A stretch of DNA of 64,000 nucleotides from Rhizobium sullae (GTDB lineage: Bacteria; Pseudomonadota; Alphaproteobacteria; Rhizobiales; Rhizobiaceae): contig NZ_FWER01000009.1 of the NCBI RefSeq assembly GCF_900169785.1, forward strand, positions 1 through 64,000, read 5' to 3'. The notes beneath the pieces are model-generated. The model saw nothing but the letters and a program-made list of their open reading frames with translations. It ran no database searches and was not told the origin of the DNA. Below are positions 52,694 to 60,595 of the stretch, piece by piece (the first letter of the stretch is position 1; every line of letters starts with the position of its first letter). The translations under genes and the position numbers were made by a program.

Positions 52694-53043
52694 GACAGGA
52701 GTTCCGGGAAGATATGCTGTCCGGCATCATCGAGCGGAAGCGGCTCTTCCCAGATGACGGCCGAAAGGGGCAGTTCGGCATAAAGATGCGGGAAGAGATC
52801 GCCGTTTCGGGAGGGTTCGAAGATCAGCTTGTCGCCGAGCTTGCCGCTATCGATGGCGATGAGCAGCAGGCCCGGCTGGCCTGCGAAAAACAGCGCCGCC
52901 GTCTGCCGCACCTGTTTTTCCGTCGAGAGATGAATGAAACCGTCTTGCAGGTCGATGCCTGCGCCGCGAAAAACGCCGCTTTGCCTGGCTTCCTGCCAGA
53001 GCGCCTCGGTCACGATCTTGTAAACGACGGGTGTCACGCTCAT
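52690..53043 (-). CDS. DUF952 domain protein
   Basis: 117 residues from the ATG at 53043. The family signature is VYKIVTEALWQEARQSGVF, GIDLQDGFIHLSTEKQVRQTA and LLLIAIDSGKLGDKLIFEPS with DLFPHLYAELPLSAV. A small cytosolic protein of unknown activity, in this order next to pyrD in most rhizobia. It overlaps the pyrD start by four bases and is the first gene of the operon. Confidence 0.9.
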   Translation of the reverse strand: MSVTPVVYKIVTEALWQEARQSGVFRGAGIDLQDGFIHLSTEKQVRQTAALFFAGQPGLLLIAIDSGKLGDKLIFEPSRNGDLFPHLYAELPLSAVIWEEPLPLDDAGQHIFPELLS

Positions 53044-53162
53044 GATGGCCTCATGCAATGGCTGATGCTGTTGGTGAGCGCTTTGCCGGAAAGGAACGGC
53101 GATGTCCACGACTCCCCGCCGAAAAACAGGATAGCCGCAACAGAAATCCGGAGGATCATAGC

Positions 53163-53564
53163 ATGAAGACGATAACAATCGGGATTGCCGCAGTTCTTCT
53201 TCTGCCGCTGCCGGCGCTCGCGGCCGAGCCGGACCCGGCGCGCTTCCAGCTCGAGCGGAGCGGCGACCATTTCGTCCGTCTCGACAAGCACACGGGTGCG
53301 ATGTCGCTTTGCGAAGAAAAGGACGGTTCGTTGGTCTGCCGTATGGCGGCCGACGAACGCGCTGCTTATGACGACGAGCTCGACCGGCTTTCCGACCGCG
53401 TGACCGCGCTCGAAAACAAGAGCATCGTTAACAAGGCGCTGCCCACCGATGCCGAGATCGACCGCTCGATCAGCATCATGGAGCGGATGATGAAAAGCTT
53501 CATGGGCATGGTGAAGCAATTCCAGGAGGAAGAAAAGACCGCGCCTCTTCCGCAGAAGACCTGA
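53163..53564 (+). CDS. Secreted coiled-coil protein, function unknown
   Basis: 133 residues. GGAGG precedes the ATG at 53163. A signal peptide of 20 residues ends in ALA-A. The mature protein begins with DPARFQLERSGDHFVRLDKH and a Cys pair (MSLCEEKDGSLVCRM) that may form a disulphide, then a coiled coil YDDELDRLSDRVTALENK and a Met-rich end (IMERMMKSFMGMVKQF). Periplasmic; not recognised as a named family. Confidence 0.7.
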   Translation: MKTITIGIAAVLLLPLPALAAEPDPARFQLERSGDHFVRLDKHTGAMSLCEEKDGSLVCRMAADERAAYDDELDRLSDRVTALENKSIVNKALPTDAEIDRSISIMERMMKSFMGMVKQFQEEEKTAPLPQKT

Positions 53565-53654
53565 TTTGATGTAGTAATATGAAGAGGACGGCATGTGCGG
53601 CGGGTATCCCGCGCATGAGGAGGATGAAATCGGGCTCTTGGGAGGGGGTTTTCG

Positions 53655-54302
53655 ATGCAGGAACAGACGATCATCATTGCGGACGACCACCCGCTTTTCC
53701 GGGATGCGCTGCGCCAGGCCGTGACCGGCATGGAGGGGCAGCACACGATCGTCGAAGCCGGCGATTTCACGGCCGCGCGCGCTGCCGCTACCACTCATCC
53801 GGATGCGGATATCCTGCTGCTCGATCTTGCCATGCCCGGCGTCAGCGGCTTTTCCGGGCTGATGGCGCTACGCTCCGAATTCGCCAGCCTGCCGATCGTC
53901 ATCATTTCCGCGACCGATGACGCGACGACGATCCGCCGCGCCCTGGAGCTCGGCGCTTCCGGCTTCATTTCCAAATCGTCCGGCATCGAAGATATCCGCA
54001 GCAGCATCCAGGAAGTGCTTGCCGGCGATATCGCAACGCCGGAGAATTATCGCGACGGTGAGGAACAAGACCCGGACGTGGCCGACCTCATTCACCGCCT
54101 GCACACGCTGACGCCGCAGCAGAGCCGCGTGCTCACCATGCTCGGCGAAGGCCTGCTCAACAAACAGATCGCCTACGAACTCGGCGTTTCCGAAGCAACG
54201 ATCAAGGCGCATGTCTCGGCCATCCTCCTGAAGCTCAACGTCGACAGCCGCACGCAGGCCGTCATCCAGCTCGGCAAGATCAACATGGCGATGGTTGCCT
54301 GA
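53655..54302 (+). CDS. NarL/LuxR-type response regulator
   Basis: 215 residues. The receiver domain has the acidic pair in IIIADDHPLFRDAL, phosphoacceptor Asp57 in ILLLDLAMPG and the conserved Lys in GASGFISKSS. The LuxR helix-turn-helix at about 148-210 reads LTPQQSRVLTMLGEGLLNKQIAYELGVSEATIKAHV. No kinase is next to it, so it is an orphan; the PAS/HisKA hybrid kinase at 9751 belongs to a family that often works with such regulators, but that pairing is only a guess. Confidence 0.92.
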   Translation: MQEQTIIIADDHPLFRDALRQAVTGMEGQHTIVEAGDFTAARAAATTHPDADILLLDLAMPGVSGFSGLMALRSEFASLPIVIISATDDATTIRRALELGASGFISKSSGIEDIRSSIQEVLAGDIATPENYRDGEEQDPDVADLIHRLHTLTPQQSRVLTMLGEGLLNKQIAYELGVSEATIKAHVSAILLKLNVDSRTQAVIQLGKINMAMVA

Positions 54303-54406
54303 CGCCAATACAGGATTTTATTCCTCATTTCTCTTTACTATGAGAAAGCCTGGCGTTAATCTTCCTGCCGATTGGAGAGCGGCGCCGGGGCGCAGGACCA
54401 AGCAAG

Positions 54407-55072
54407 ATGCTGTCACACGAGCAGATTTGGGGAGCGATCGATAGGCTTGCCGAACGGCATGACCTGACACCGTCTGGTCTTGCGCGCCGTGCCGGCCTCG
54501 ACCCTACCTCCCTCAACAAATCTAAGCGGTTGTCTGCCGATGGCCGGTTGCGCTGGCCTTCGACGGAATCGATCGCCAAGGTGCTCGATGCGACAGGCGC
54601 CACCATGGAGCAGTTCATGGGCTTCATGCGGTCCGCAAACAGCTTCTCCGGTCTGCCGGATGGCGCATCCCCCCCGCAGGGAGGCTCCATTCCCCTGCTC
54701 GGCTTCGCACAGGCCGGCGCAGGCGGCTTTTTCGATGATGGCGGTTTCCCGGCTGGCCAAGGGTGGGATGTAGTGGAATTTCCCGCCGCACCCTCGCAGA
54801 AAGCGGGCGTCTATGCCCTCGAAGTGCAGGGAGACAGCATGATGCCGCTTTATCGCGACGGCGACGTCCTGATCGTGGAGCCGGGCGCACAGGTGCGCCG
54901 CAACGACCGCGTCGTCGTCAAGACGCGCGAGGGCGAGGTGATGGCCAAGGTGCTGCTACGCCAGAGCCCACGCTCCATCGAACTGATGTCCCTCAATTCC
55001 GAACATCCGAACCGGACGATCGAGTTTTCCGATGTGGATTGGATCGCGCGCATCATCTGGGCCAGCCAATAG
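54407..55072 (+). CDS. XRE-type regulator with S24 (LexA-like) peptidase domain
   Basis: 221 residues. An N-terminal helix-turn-helix (LTPSGLARRAGLDPTSLNKS, residues 20-40) is joined to a C-terminal S24 domain with the Ser144 nucleophile in EVQGDSMMPLYRDGD and Lys181 in REGEVMAKVLLR. The Ser-Lys distance of 37 residues equals that of LexA. A possible self-cleavage site is near QAGAGG at about 102-107. The protein resembles phage CI/HTH-S24 repressors and may respond to DNA damage. It lies 11 bases before the SNase-like gene. Confidence 0.88.
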   Translation: MLSHEQIWGAIDRLAERHDLTPSGLARRAGLDPTSLNKSKRLSADGRLRWPSTESIAKVLDATGATMEQFMGFMRSANSFSGLPDGASPPQGGSIPLLGFAQAGAGGFFDDGGFPAGQGWDVVEFPAAPSQKAGVYALEVQGDSMMPLYRDGDVLIVEPGAQVRRNDRVVVKTREGEVMAKVLLRQSPRSIELMSLNSEHPNRTIEFSDVDWIARIIWASQ

Positions 55073-55083
55073 GAAAATCTTCC

Positions 55084-55824
55084 ATGCGGCCTGCAGCACT
55101 TCTGACAGCTGTTGCGGGAATAACAATCGTCGCCGTGATGCTGGCGGCAGGCAGGGAGCGGTTTGCCGGGCCGGATGTGGCGACGACCGCGATCGAAGAT
55201 CCCAACACAGCTGCCAAATCCGAGGAGGCACCAAAGCCGCCAATTGCCCTTCCCGATCCAAAGATCAGCATGAACGCGCGGCCGGTCGACCAAGCAAGCC
55301 AGTTCTATCCGGCTGAGGCGGAGGGCAAGCCGCTGGAACGGGTAGCCGTGCCCGAACCGGAAACGCCAAAGCCGGAGCCGCAGAAAGCCGCAACATTGCC
55401 GAGGCCGGTCGCCGAGAGTGCTGGCATTCTCGCCTTCGGCGACAGGAAACTGCAGCTTGCCGGCATTGTTCCGACACAGGCCGACAAGATTTGCAAAGAG
55501 CTGGATGGGAACGAATGGCCTTGCGGAATGCTCGCCAAGACGAATTTCCGGCTCTTTCTGCGGCTGCGCTCAGTCACCTGCGATCTGGAGGACGCCAACT
55601 GGACCGGCATCACGACGGCCTCCTGCAAGATCGGCGCGCAAGACCTTTCCGAATGGCTTGTCGAGAACGGCTGGGCGGATGCAGTCGCCGGATCGCCGCT
55701 TACCGGAGCGGGCGAAAAGGCGAAGGCGGAGAAGAAAGGCGTCTATGGCGAGGATCCGCGCAAGGGCGCGCCGCTGACCCTGCCGCCCGGACCGCCGCCG
55801 GATAATCCTCTCGATCCGATCTAG
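55084..55824 (+). CDS. SNase-like (thermonuclease-fold) membrane-anchored protein, probably inactive
   Basis: 246 residues. An N-terminal hydrophobic segment of about 20 residues (ALLTAVAGITIVAVMLAA) anchors or exports it; a Pro/Glu-rich linker of about 85 residues follows. The C-terminal part resembles a staphylococcal nuclease fold (LQLAGIVPTQADKIC, RSVTCDLED, ASCKIGAQDLSEWLVENGWADA). The family's GID.PE motif with catalytic Arg/Glu/Asp is altered (AGIVPTQ), so nuclease activity is doubtful. Co-transcribed with the S24 regulator. Confidence 0.7.
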   Translation: MRPAALLTAVAGITIVAVMLAAGRERFAGPDVATTAIEDPNTAAKSEEAPKPPIALPDPKISMNARPVDQASQFYPAEAEGKPLERVAVPEPETPKPEPQKAATLPRPVAESAGILAFGDRKLQLAGIVPTQADKICKELDGNEWPCGMLAKTNFRLFLRLRSVTCDLEDANWTGITTASCKIGAQDLSEWLVENGWADAVAGSPLTGAGEKAKAEKKGVYGEDPRKGAPLTLPPGPPPDNPLDPI

Positions 55825-55886
55825 CGATCCCTTGTAATGGCGGACGGCAGTTCCTAAACTCCTGCCGAAGCAGAGGGAATGACCGA

Positions 55887-56303
55887 ATGAACAAGCCGCT
55901 TTCCGCCCACGATGCCCTGATTTACGTGATGGTGATGGCATCCGCCGTCGACAGCACGATGAACGACCGGGAGATGGAGCGCATCGGCCAGCTGATCGGC
56001 TTTCTGCCAGTGTTCAAGGATTTCGACGACGACAAGCTGATTTCGATTGCCCGCGACTGCGCAGCACTGCTGGCCGGGCCGGAAGGTCTCGATGTCGTTT
56101 TGGAAACGGTGAAGGACACGCTGCCGGCGCGGCTCTACGACACCGCCTATGCCCTTGCCGTCGAAGTCGCTTCCGCCGACCTTTCCGTCAAGGCCGAGGA
56201 GCTTCGGCTGCTCAGCATGCTCCGCGACCGGTTGGGTCTCGACAAGCTCACCTGCGCGGCCATCGAACGCAGCGCGATCGCCCGCTTCCGCAACGGTCAA
56301 TAG
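55887..56303 (+). CDS. TerB family (tellurite resistance-like) protein
   Basis: 138 residues. Helical TerB core: LIYVMVMASAVDSTMNDREM, GQLIGFLPVFKDF, and AYALAVEVASADLSVKAEEL with the Asp/Glu residues that bind metal. Single-domain cytosolic protein of the COG3793 type. Role unclear; in many bacteria these are stress proteins rather than tellurite-specific. Its stop overlaps the stop of the convergent binding protein by seven bases. Confidence 0.88.
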   Translation: MNKPLSAHDALIYVMVMASAVDSTMNDREMERIGQLIGFLPVFKDFDDDKLISIARDCAALLAGPEGLDVVLETVKDTLPARLYDTAYALAVEVASADLSVKAEELRLLSMLRDRLGLDKLTCAAIERSAIARFRNGQ

Positions 56304-57175
56304 AGCCCATAAGGGAAATAACGCAGGTAGATTTCCTGCAGGCGGCCGTTTCTGGAAAGTGCTGCAAGGGCGTGGTCCAACGCTGCCGTCAATACGCTGT
56401 CGTTCTGGCGAAGCATGATCGTCATGCCCTCTCCCAGAAACTGCTCCGACAAATAGGGGCCGTCGAAGAGCGCGCAGCATTTGGCGGATGCCTGAGCGGA
56501 AACCCAGAAGGACAATTGCAGGGCGTCGGCGAAGGCAGCGTCCACCTTGCCATCCCTCAGGGCCGTCAGCAGTGCCTCCCTATTCTCGAAAAGCACGGCT
56601 TTTATTGCCGGAAAGTAGGCGTTAAGCATGGCCTCATGTACGGTCGCCTTGATGACGCCGACCGATCGGCCAGACAGCGCTGCGGCGGTATCCCCTTTTA
56701 TCTCCGCTTTCGCATTGCGCACGAAACGGGCCGGCAGCATGAGGTAGGGACGGCTGAAGGTAAACTGCTTGCGTAAGTCTGAAGTTACGGCCAACCCCGC
56801 GATGACGGCATCGCCCTGGGAGGCAGCAAGCGTCTCCTTCAAATCGGCAAAGGGCAGCGCCTGGATCTCGCATTTTGAAGCCACTTCCAGTTCATTACAT
56901 ATCTCGCGCGCCAAATCGATATTGAAGCCCGACAGCTTGCCATTCTGGTCGGTAAAGTTGAAAGGTGGGAAATCGACAGCAGTCAGGAAGCGCAGGCGGA
57001 CGAGCGAAGAGAGGTCCGGCTTGGCAAGCCTTTCACGGGCGTCAAAAAGCAAAGGCAGCGACGATGGCGCCTGCTGCGCAGACGTCGTCCCTGCAGAAAA
57101 TACAACCAAGGACAGCCAAAAAGTTAAAAATCCCTTAAAACTTAGGGACGCAGGGAAAGATTGTCTCACTATCAT
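56297..57175 (-). CDS. Periplasmic amino acid-type solute-binding protein (SBP_bac_3), orphan
   Basis: 292 residues. Signal peptide ending in TTSA-Q. The family motif FLTAVDFPPFNFTDQNGKLSG leads into FNIDLAREICNEL, then KETLAASQGDAVIAGLAVT, FSRPYLMLPARFV and a GKVDAAFADALQLS hinge. It resembles binding proteins of polar amino acid ABC transporters but no permease or ATPase gene is adjacent, so it may serve a distant transporter or a signalling system. Confidence 0.85.
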   Translation of the reverse strand: MIVRQSFPASLSFKGFLTFWLSLVVFSAGTTSAQQAPSSLPLLFDARERLAKPDLSSLVRLRFLTAVDFPPFNFTDQNGKLSGFNIDLAREICNELEVASKCEIQALPFADLKETLAASQGDAVIAGLAVTSDLRKQFTFSRPYLMLPARFVRNAKAEIKGDTAAALSGRSVGVIKATVHEAMLNAYFPAIKAVLFENREALLTALRDGKVDAAFADALQLSFWVSAQASAKCCALFDGPYLSEQFLGEGMTIMLRQNDSVLTAALDHALAALSRNGRLQEIYLRYFPYGLY

Positions 57176-57244
57176 CCGGCTCGGGTTAGGGTCGGGGCAT
57201 CGCCGCTTGGCGATGGTGTATCAGAGTCATCCGTATTGGGAAAT

Positions 57245-57382
57245 ATGCGCCGGGCCGCACCACCGGCCATAAAAGTGCGCCAGCAGTCGGTCATGCGCCT
57301 TCATCAGCGGGAGCAGATCGTAGACGAAAGCACCTGCTTTCGCGATGTGATTGCCGTTCTTCTGAAGCGGGGCATCGGCTAG
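57245..57382 (+). CDS. Possible 45-residue protein next to tRNA-Gly
   Basis: An ATG at 57245 opens a frame ending two bases before the tRNA-Gly 3' end: RRAAPPAIKVRQQSVMRLHQ, then REQIVDESTCFRDVIAVLLKRGIG. The second half has a plausible helix. No good ribosome site and no recognised family, so this is a weak call. The remainder of 57176-57383 holds the promoter area of the binding protein. Confidence 0.25.
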   Translation: MRRAAPPAIKVRQQSVMRLHQREQIVDESTCFRDVIAVLLKRGIG

Positions 57383-57383
57383 C

Positions 57384-57457
57384 TGGAGCGGGTGAAGGGA
57401 ATCGAACCCTCGTATTCAGCTTGGGAAGCTGCTGCTCTACCATTGAGCTACACCCGC
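57384..57457 (-). tRNA. tRNA-Gly(CCC)
   Basis: Read on the minus strand: acceptor GCGGGTG pairs with CACCCGC, D arm AGCTCAATGGTAGAGC, anticodon stem CAGCT/AGCTG around TTCCCAA (anticodon CCC), variable loop, T arm with GGTTCGATTCC, and discriminator T followed by encoded CCA (57384-57386). All stems close, 74 bases. It decodes GGG glycine codons. Confidence 0.96.
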
Positions 57458-57490
57458 AATGACGGAAGCCTTCCAACAGATGGATGGCGG

Positions 57491-57496
57491 TGTCAA
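57491..57496 (-). promoter_or_regulatory. -35 element of the tRNA-Gly promoter
   Basis: TTGACA read on the minus strand lies 34 bases upstream of the first tRNA base, as expected for a strong stable-RNA promoter. The -10 is poorly conserved. It sits within 7 bases of the end of dcd. Confidence 0.5.
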
Positions 57497-57502
57497 GGCA
57501 TC

Positions 57503-58594
57503 TCAGATGCGGAAATGTTTGGAGAGCTTCAGGCCCTGAGCCTGATAGTTCGATCCAAGGCCGGTGCCATAGAGGCTTTCGGGCTTTTCCAGCATGTGCT
57601 CGTAAACCAGGCGGCCGACGATCTGGCCGTCCTCGAGGATGAAGGGCACTTCGTGGCTGCGGACCTCGAGGACGGCGCGGCTGCCCATACCGCCGGCGGG
57701 CGCGTGACCGAAGCCCGGATCGAAGAAGCCGGCGTAATGCACGCGAAACTCGCCGACGAGCGGATCGAAGGGCGTCATTTCGGCGGCATAGTGCGGCGGA
57801 ACGTGCACGGCCTCGCGCGAAACGAGGATATAGAACTCATCCGGGTCGAGGATCAACTCGTTGCTGCCGCGACTGTAAAGCGGCTCCCAGAAATCGAAGA
57901 TATCGTGCTCGGCCTTCTTGTCGACATCCACGACGGCCGTGTGATGCTTGCCGCGATAGCCGATCAAGCCCTCCTTGTCGCCAGCCAGGTCGATCGAGAG
58001 CGCAATGCCGCCGCCGGAAACGTTGGGCTTGGCGCTTGCGACCAGCGTTTCCGCATCATGCAGCGCCTGCAGTTCCGGCTCGCCGAGAATGGAATGCCCG
58101 ACACGGAAGCGTATCTGCGAAAGGCGCGAGCCGCGGCGTACGACGACGGGGAACGTGCGCGGGCTGATTTCCAGATAGAGCGGGCCGGAATAACCGGCAG
58201 GAATCTTGTCGAATTCCTGCGCGTAGTCGGTGATGACGCGGGTGAAGATGTCGAGGCGGCCGGTCGAGCTTTTCGGATTGGCCGAGGCAGACATTTCAGC
58301 CGGAAGATCGAGCCGCTCCATCAGAGGCACGATATAGACGCAGCCCGTTTCGAGCACGGCACCTTCGGAGAGGTCGATGACATGCAGGCTCAGCCGGTCG
58401 AGCTTATCGGCAACGAGATGCGATGGACCCGGCATGAAACTGGCCCTAACGCGGAACGCCTTGGCGCCCAGGCGCAGGTCCAGGCTGGCCGGCTGGATCT
58501 GATCGCGGTCCAGTTCCCGCTCCGTCGTGAGGCGGCCGGTTTCAAACAACGCGGCTATTGCGCGATCGGCCAAGATTCCAGTTTCGCGAGCCAT
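57503..58594 (-). CDS. dcd: 2'-deoxycytidine 5'-triphosphate deaminase, long form
   Basis: 363 residues, about twice the length of the classical Dcd (about 190); a long duplicated form is usual in Rhizobiales. First module: GILADRAIAALFETGRL, IQPASLDLRLG and SSTGRLDIFTRVITDYAQEFD, with the trimer-fold motif YLEISPRTFPVVVRRGSRLSQ. Second module: YRGKHHTAVVDVDKKAE, LDPDEFYILVSREAV and HYAGFFDPGFGHAPAGG. It deaminates dCTP to dUTP for dTTP synthesis. Start: two adjacent ATG (58597, 58594) follow GGATGGAG; the second has slightly better spacing. Divergent from metZ. Confidence 0.9.
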   Translation of the reverse strand: MARETGILADRAIAALFETGRLTTERELDRDQIQPASLDLRLGAKAFRVRASFMPGPSHLVADKLDRLSLHVIDLSEGAVLETGCVYIVPLMERLDLPAEMSASANPKSSTGRLDIFTRVITDYAQEFDKIPAGYSGPLYLEISPRTFPVVVRRGSRLSQIRFRVGHSILGEPELQALHDAETLVASAKPNVSGGGIALSIDLAGDKEGLIGYRGKHHTAVVDVDKKAEHDIFDFWEPLYSRGSNELILDPDEFYILVSREAVHVPPHYAAEMTPFDPLVGEFRVHYAGFFDPGFGHAPAGGMGSRAVLEVRSHEVPFILEDGQIVGRLVYEHMLEKPESLYGTGLGSNYQAQGLKLSKHFRI

Positions 58595-58677
58595 CATGCT
58601 CCATCCATAATTCGCTTCCGACAAAACCAAACTCAAGGAATTGACGCAAGAAGCTAACAGCAGTATTGCAGCTTTAT

Positions 58678-58735
58678 CCCGTGGTGATTTGGCCGGTCGG
58701 CTTGCAGCCACGTTAAAGAAGTGGCTAAAAAGACC
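58678..58735 (+). ncRNA. SAM-II riboswitch (metA motif)
   Basis: The sequence from 58678 follows the SAM-II consensus: CCCGTGGTGATTTGGCC, then GGCTTGCAGCCACGTTAAA and GTGGCTAAAAAGACC. CGTGG (58680-58684) pairs with CCACG (58708-58712) to form P1, and GCCAC (58707-58711) can pair with GTGGC (58721-58725) as the pseudoknot; the two use overlapping bases. It binds S-adenosylmethionine and lies upstream of metZ, its usual target in Rhizobiales. Confidence 0.93.
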
Positions 58736-58742
58736 GGGTATG

Positions 58743-58773
58743 AAACCGGTCTGCTTTTGCGGCCGGTTTTTTT
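58743..58773 (+). terminator. metZ: Terminator of the SAM-II expression platform
   Basis: AAACCGGTC (58743-58751) pairs with GGCCGGTTT (58761-58769) and runs into seven T (58767-58773), about 22 bases before the metZ ATG. The same CCGGTC (58746-58751) can instead pair with GACCGG (58732-58737) at the end of the aptamer, which would prevent the terminator. The switch therefore seems to work by transcription termination. Confidence 0.85.
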
Positions 58774-58795
58774 GTTGTTTGAAGGTGGTGATGGC

Positions 58796-59980
58796 ATGAG
58801 CAAGACTTGGCGCCCGGCAACTCAACTCGTTCACGGCGGAACTCTGCGCTCGCAATATGGCGAGACTTCGGAAGCGATCTTCCTGACGCAGGGTTTCGTC
58901 TATGATACGTCGGAAGCGGCTGAAGCCCGCTTCAAGGGCGAGACGGACGGCTTTATCTATGCCCGCTACGGAAGCCCGACCAACGACATGTTCGAAAAGC
59001 GGATGTGTGCGCTCGAAGGCGCCGAAGACGCCCGCGCCACCGCTTCTGGCATGGCTGCCGTCACCGCGGCGATCCTCTGCCAATTGAAGGCCGGCGACCA
59101 TATTGTTGCCGCCCGTGCGCTCTTCGGCTCCTGCCGGTGGGTTGTCGAAACGCTGGCGCCGAAATACGGTATCGAATGCACGCTCATCGACGGCTGCTAC
59201 CTCGAAAACTGGGAAAAGGCGATCCGTCCGGCGACGAAGGTCTTCTTCCTTGAAAGCCCGACGAACCCGACGCTGGAAGTGATCGATATCGCAGGTGTTG
59301 CCAAGCTCGCGAATCAGGTCGGCGCCAAGGTGGTCGTCGACAACGTCTTTGCGACGCCGCTCTTCCAGAAGCCTCTGGAACTCGGCGCCCATATCGTCGT
59401 CTATTCCGCGACCAAGCATATCGACGGCCAGGGCCGCTGCCTCGGCGGCGTCGTGCTTTCCGACAAGGAATGGATCGACGAAAACCTGCACGACTACTTC
59501 CGCCATACAGGTCCGGCGATGTCGCCATTCAATGCCTGGACGCTTCTGAAGGGGATCGAAACGCTACCACTGCGCGTCAAGCAGCAGACGGCAAGTGCGG
59601 CCAGGATCGCCGACTTCCTCGCCGAGCAGAGGCAGGTGGCAAACGTGATCTATCCGGGGCGCAAGGACCATCCCCAGGCCGACATCATCGCCAAGCAGAT
59701 GTCCGGCGGCTCCACGCTCGTCGCATTCGAGTTGAAGGGCGGGAAGGAAGCCGCCTTCGCGTTGCAAAATGCGCTCGATATCATCAAAATCTCAAACAAT
59801 CTCGGCGATTCCAAGAGCCTGATCACCCATCCGGCAACCACGACGCACAAGAACCTGACCGACGAAGCGCGCGCGGAACTCGGCATTTCCGCCGGCACGG
59901 TTCGCCTTTCGCTCGGCATCGAGGATGCAGAAGACCTGATCGAAGATTTCGCTCAGGCTCTTTCAAAGGTTAGGTCCTGA
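58796..59980 (+). CDS. metZ: O-succinylhomoserine sulfhydrylase
   Basis: 394 residues from the ATG at 58796. PLP Cys/Met family motifs: WRPATQLVHGGTLRSQYGE, YARYGSPTNDMFEKRM, ARATASGMAAVTAAILCQ, FLESPTNPTLEVIDI, VVDNVFATPLFQKPL and the PLP lysine in VYSATKHIDGQGRCLGG, with LSLGIEDAEDLIEDF at the end. It makes homocysteine from O-succinylhomoserine and sulfide. Controlled by the SAM-II riboswitch and terminator just upstream, so high S-adenosylmethionine turns it off. Ribosome site AAGGTGG. Confidence 0.95.
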   Translation: MSKTWRPATQLVHGGTLRSQYGETSEAIFLTQGFVYDTSEAAEARFKGETDGFIYARYGSPTNDMFEKRMCALEGAEDARATASGMAAVTAAILCQLKAGDHIVAARALFGSCRWVVETLAPKYGIECTLIDGCYLENWEKAIRPATKVFFLESPTNPTLEVIDIAGVAKLANQVGAKVVVDNVFATPLFQKPLELGAHIVVYSATKHIDGQGRCLGGVVLSDKEWIDENLHDYFRHTGPAMSPFNAWTLLKGIETLPLRVKQQTASAARIADFLAEQRQVANVIYPGRKDHPQADIIAKQMSGGSTLVAFELKGGKEAAFALQNALDIIKISNNLGDSKSLITHPATTTHKNLTDEARAELGISAGTVRLSLGIEDAEDLIEDFAQALSKVRS

Positions 59981-60202
59981 ACTTGCAATAGCGACGGCCG
60001 GACCTTGCCGGCCCGGCCGGATGCTCCACCTAATAAATAGCGCAAGAGTCTTGCTTCAATGCGGAAATGAACTTTGATAATTAGGATTAATGTTCGAAAC
60101 GACGTGTAATCACGCTGTTTGAAGGATGATGCATGTGCCGTTTCTTGACGGATCGAGCGCTGCATAAGATACGGGTAACATATCTTGGCTATGGTGTAAG
60201 GC

Positions 60203-60595
60203 ATGTACCGCGCCCTCACACGAGATATCGAAGTCGTCGTCGAGCCCTTTTATCTGGAGGAGCAATCCGATCCGGACGACGATCGCTATGTCTGGGGCTA
60301 CCGGATCGTTATCAGCAATAAATCGGACCTGACCGTGCGGCTCATCAATCGCTACTGGAACATCACCGATCAGAGCGGCATCGTGGACGAAGTGAGTGGC
60401 CCGGGCGTCGTGGGCGAGCAGCCCCGGCTGGAACCCGGCGATACCTACGAATACTCATCCGGCTGTCCGCTCGATACGCCCTCCGGCCTCATGTTCGGCC
60501 ATTACCAGATGGAAACGGATGACGGCGAGCTTTTCGATGTCGAAATACCCGCCTTCTCGCTGGACTCCCCCGGGCTGCTCAGAGTGCTGAACTGA
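60203..60595 (+). CDS. apaG: ApaG protein
   Basis: 130 residues. Single ApaG/DUF525 domain: [71 protein letters not shown] and [19 protein letters not shown] with the polyphosphate-binding glycine turns. Beta-sandwich protein implicated in cobalt/magnesium homeostasis. It follows metZ after about 220 gene-free bases; these hold a GC-rich hairpin near 59996-60020 but no terminator that I can support. Its stop abuts the hslO stop. Confidence 0.95.
   Translation: MYRALTRDIEVVVEPFYLEEQSDPDDDRYVWGYRIVISNKSDLTVRLINRYWNITDQSGIVDEVSGPGVVGEQPRLEPGDTYEYSSGCPLDTPSGLMFGHYQMETDDGELFDVEIPAFSLDSPGLLRVLN

Noticed and set aside
57503..59506. One 667-codon frame covering dcd and the reverse of metZ
   Set aside because: Only the last 363 codons resemble dcd; the remainder is the complement of metZ and its riboswitch, so the start at 58594 is used.
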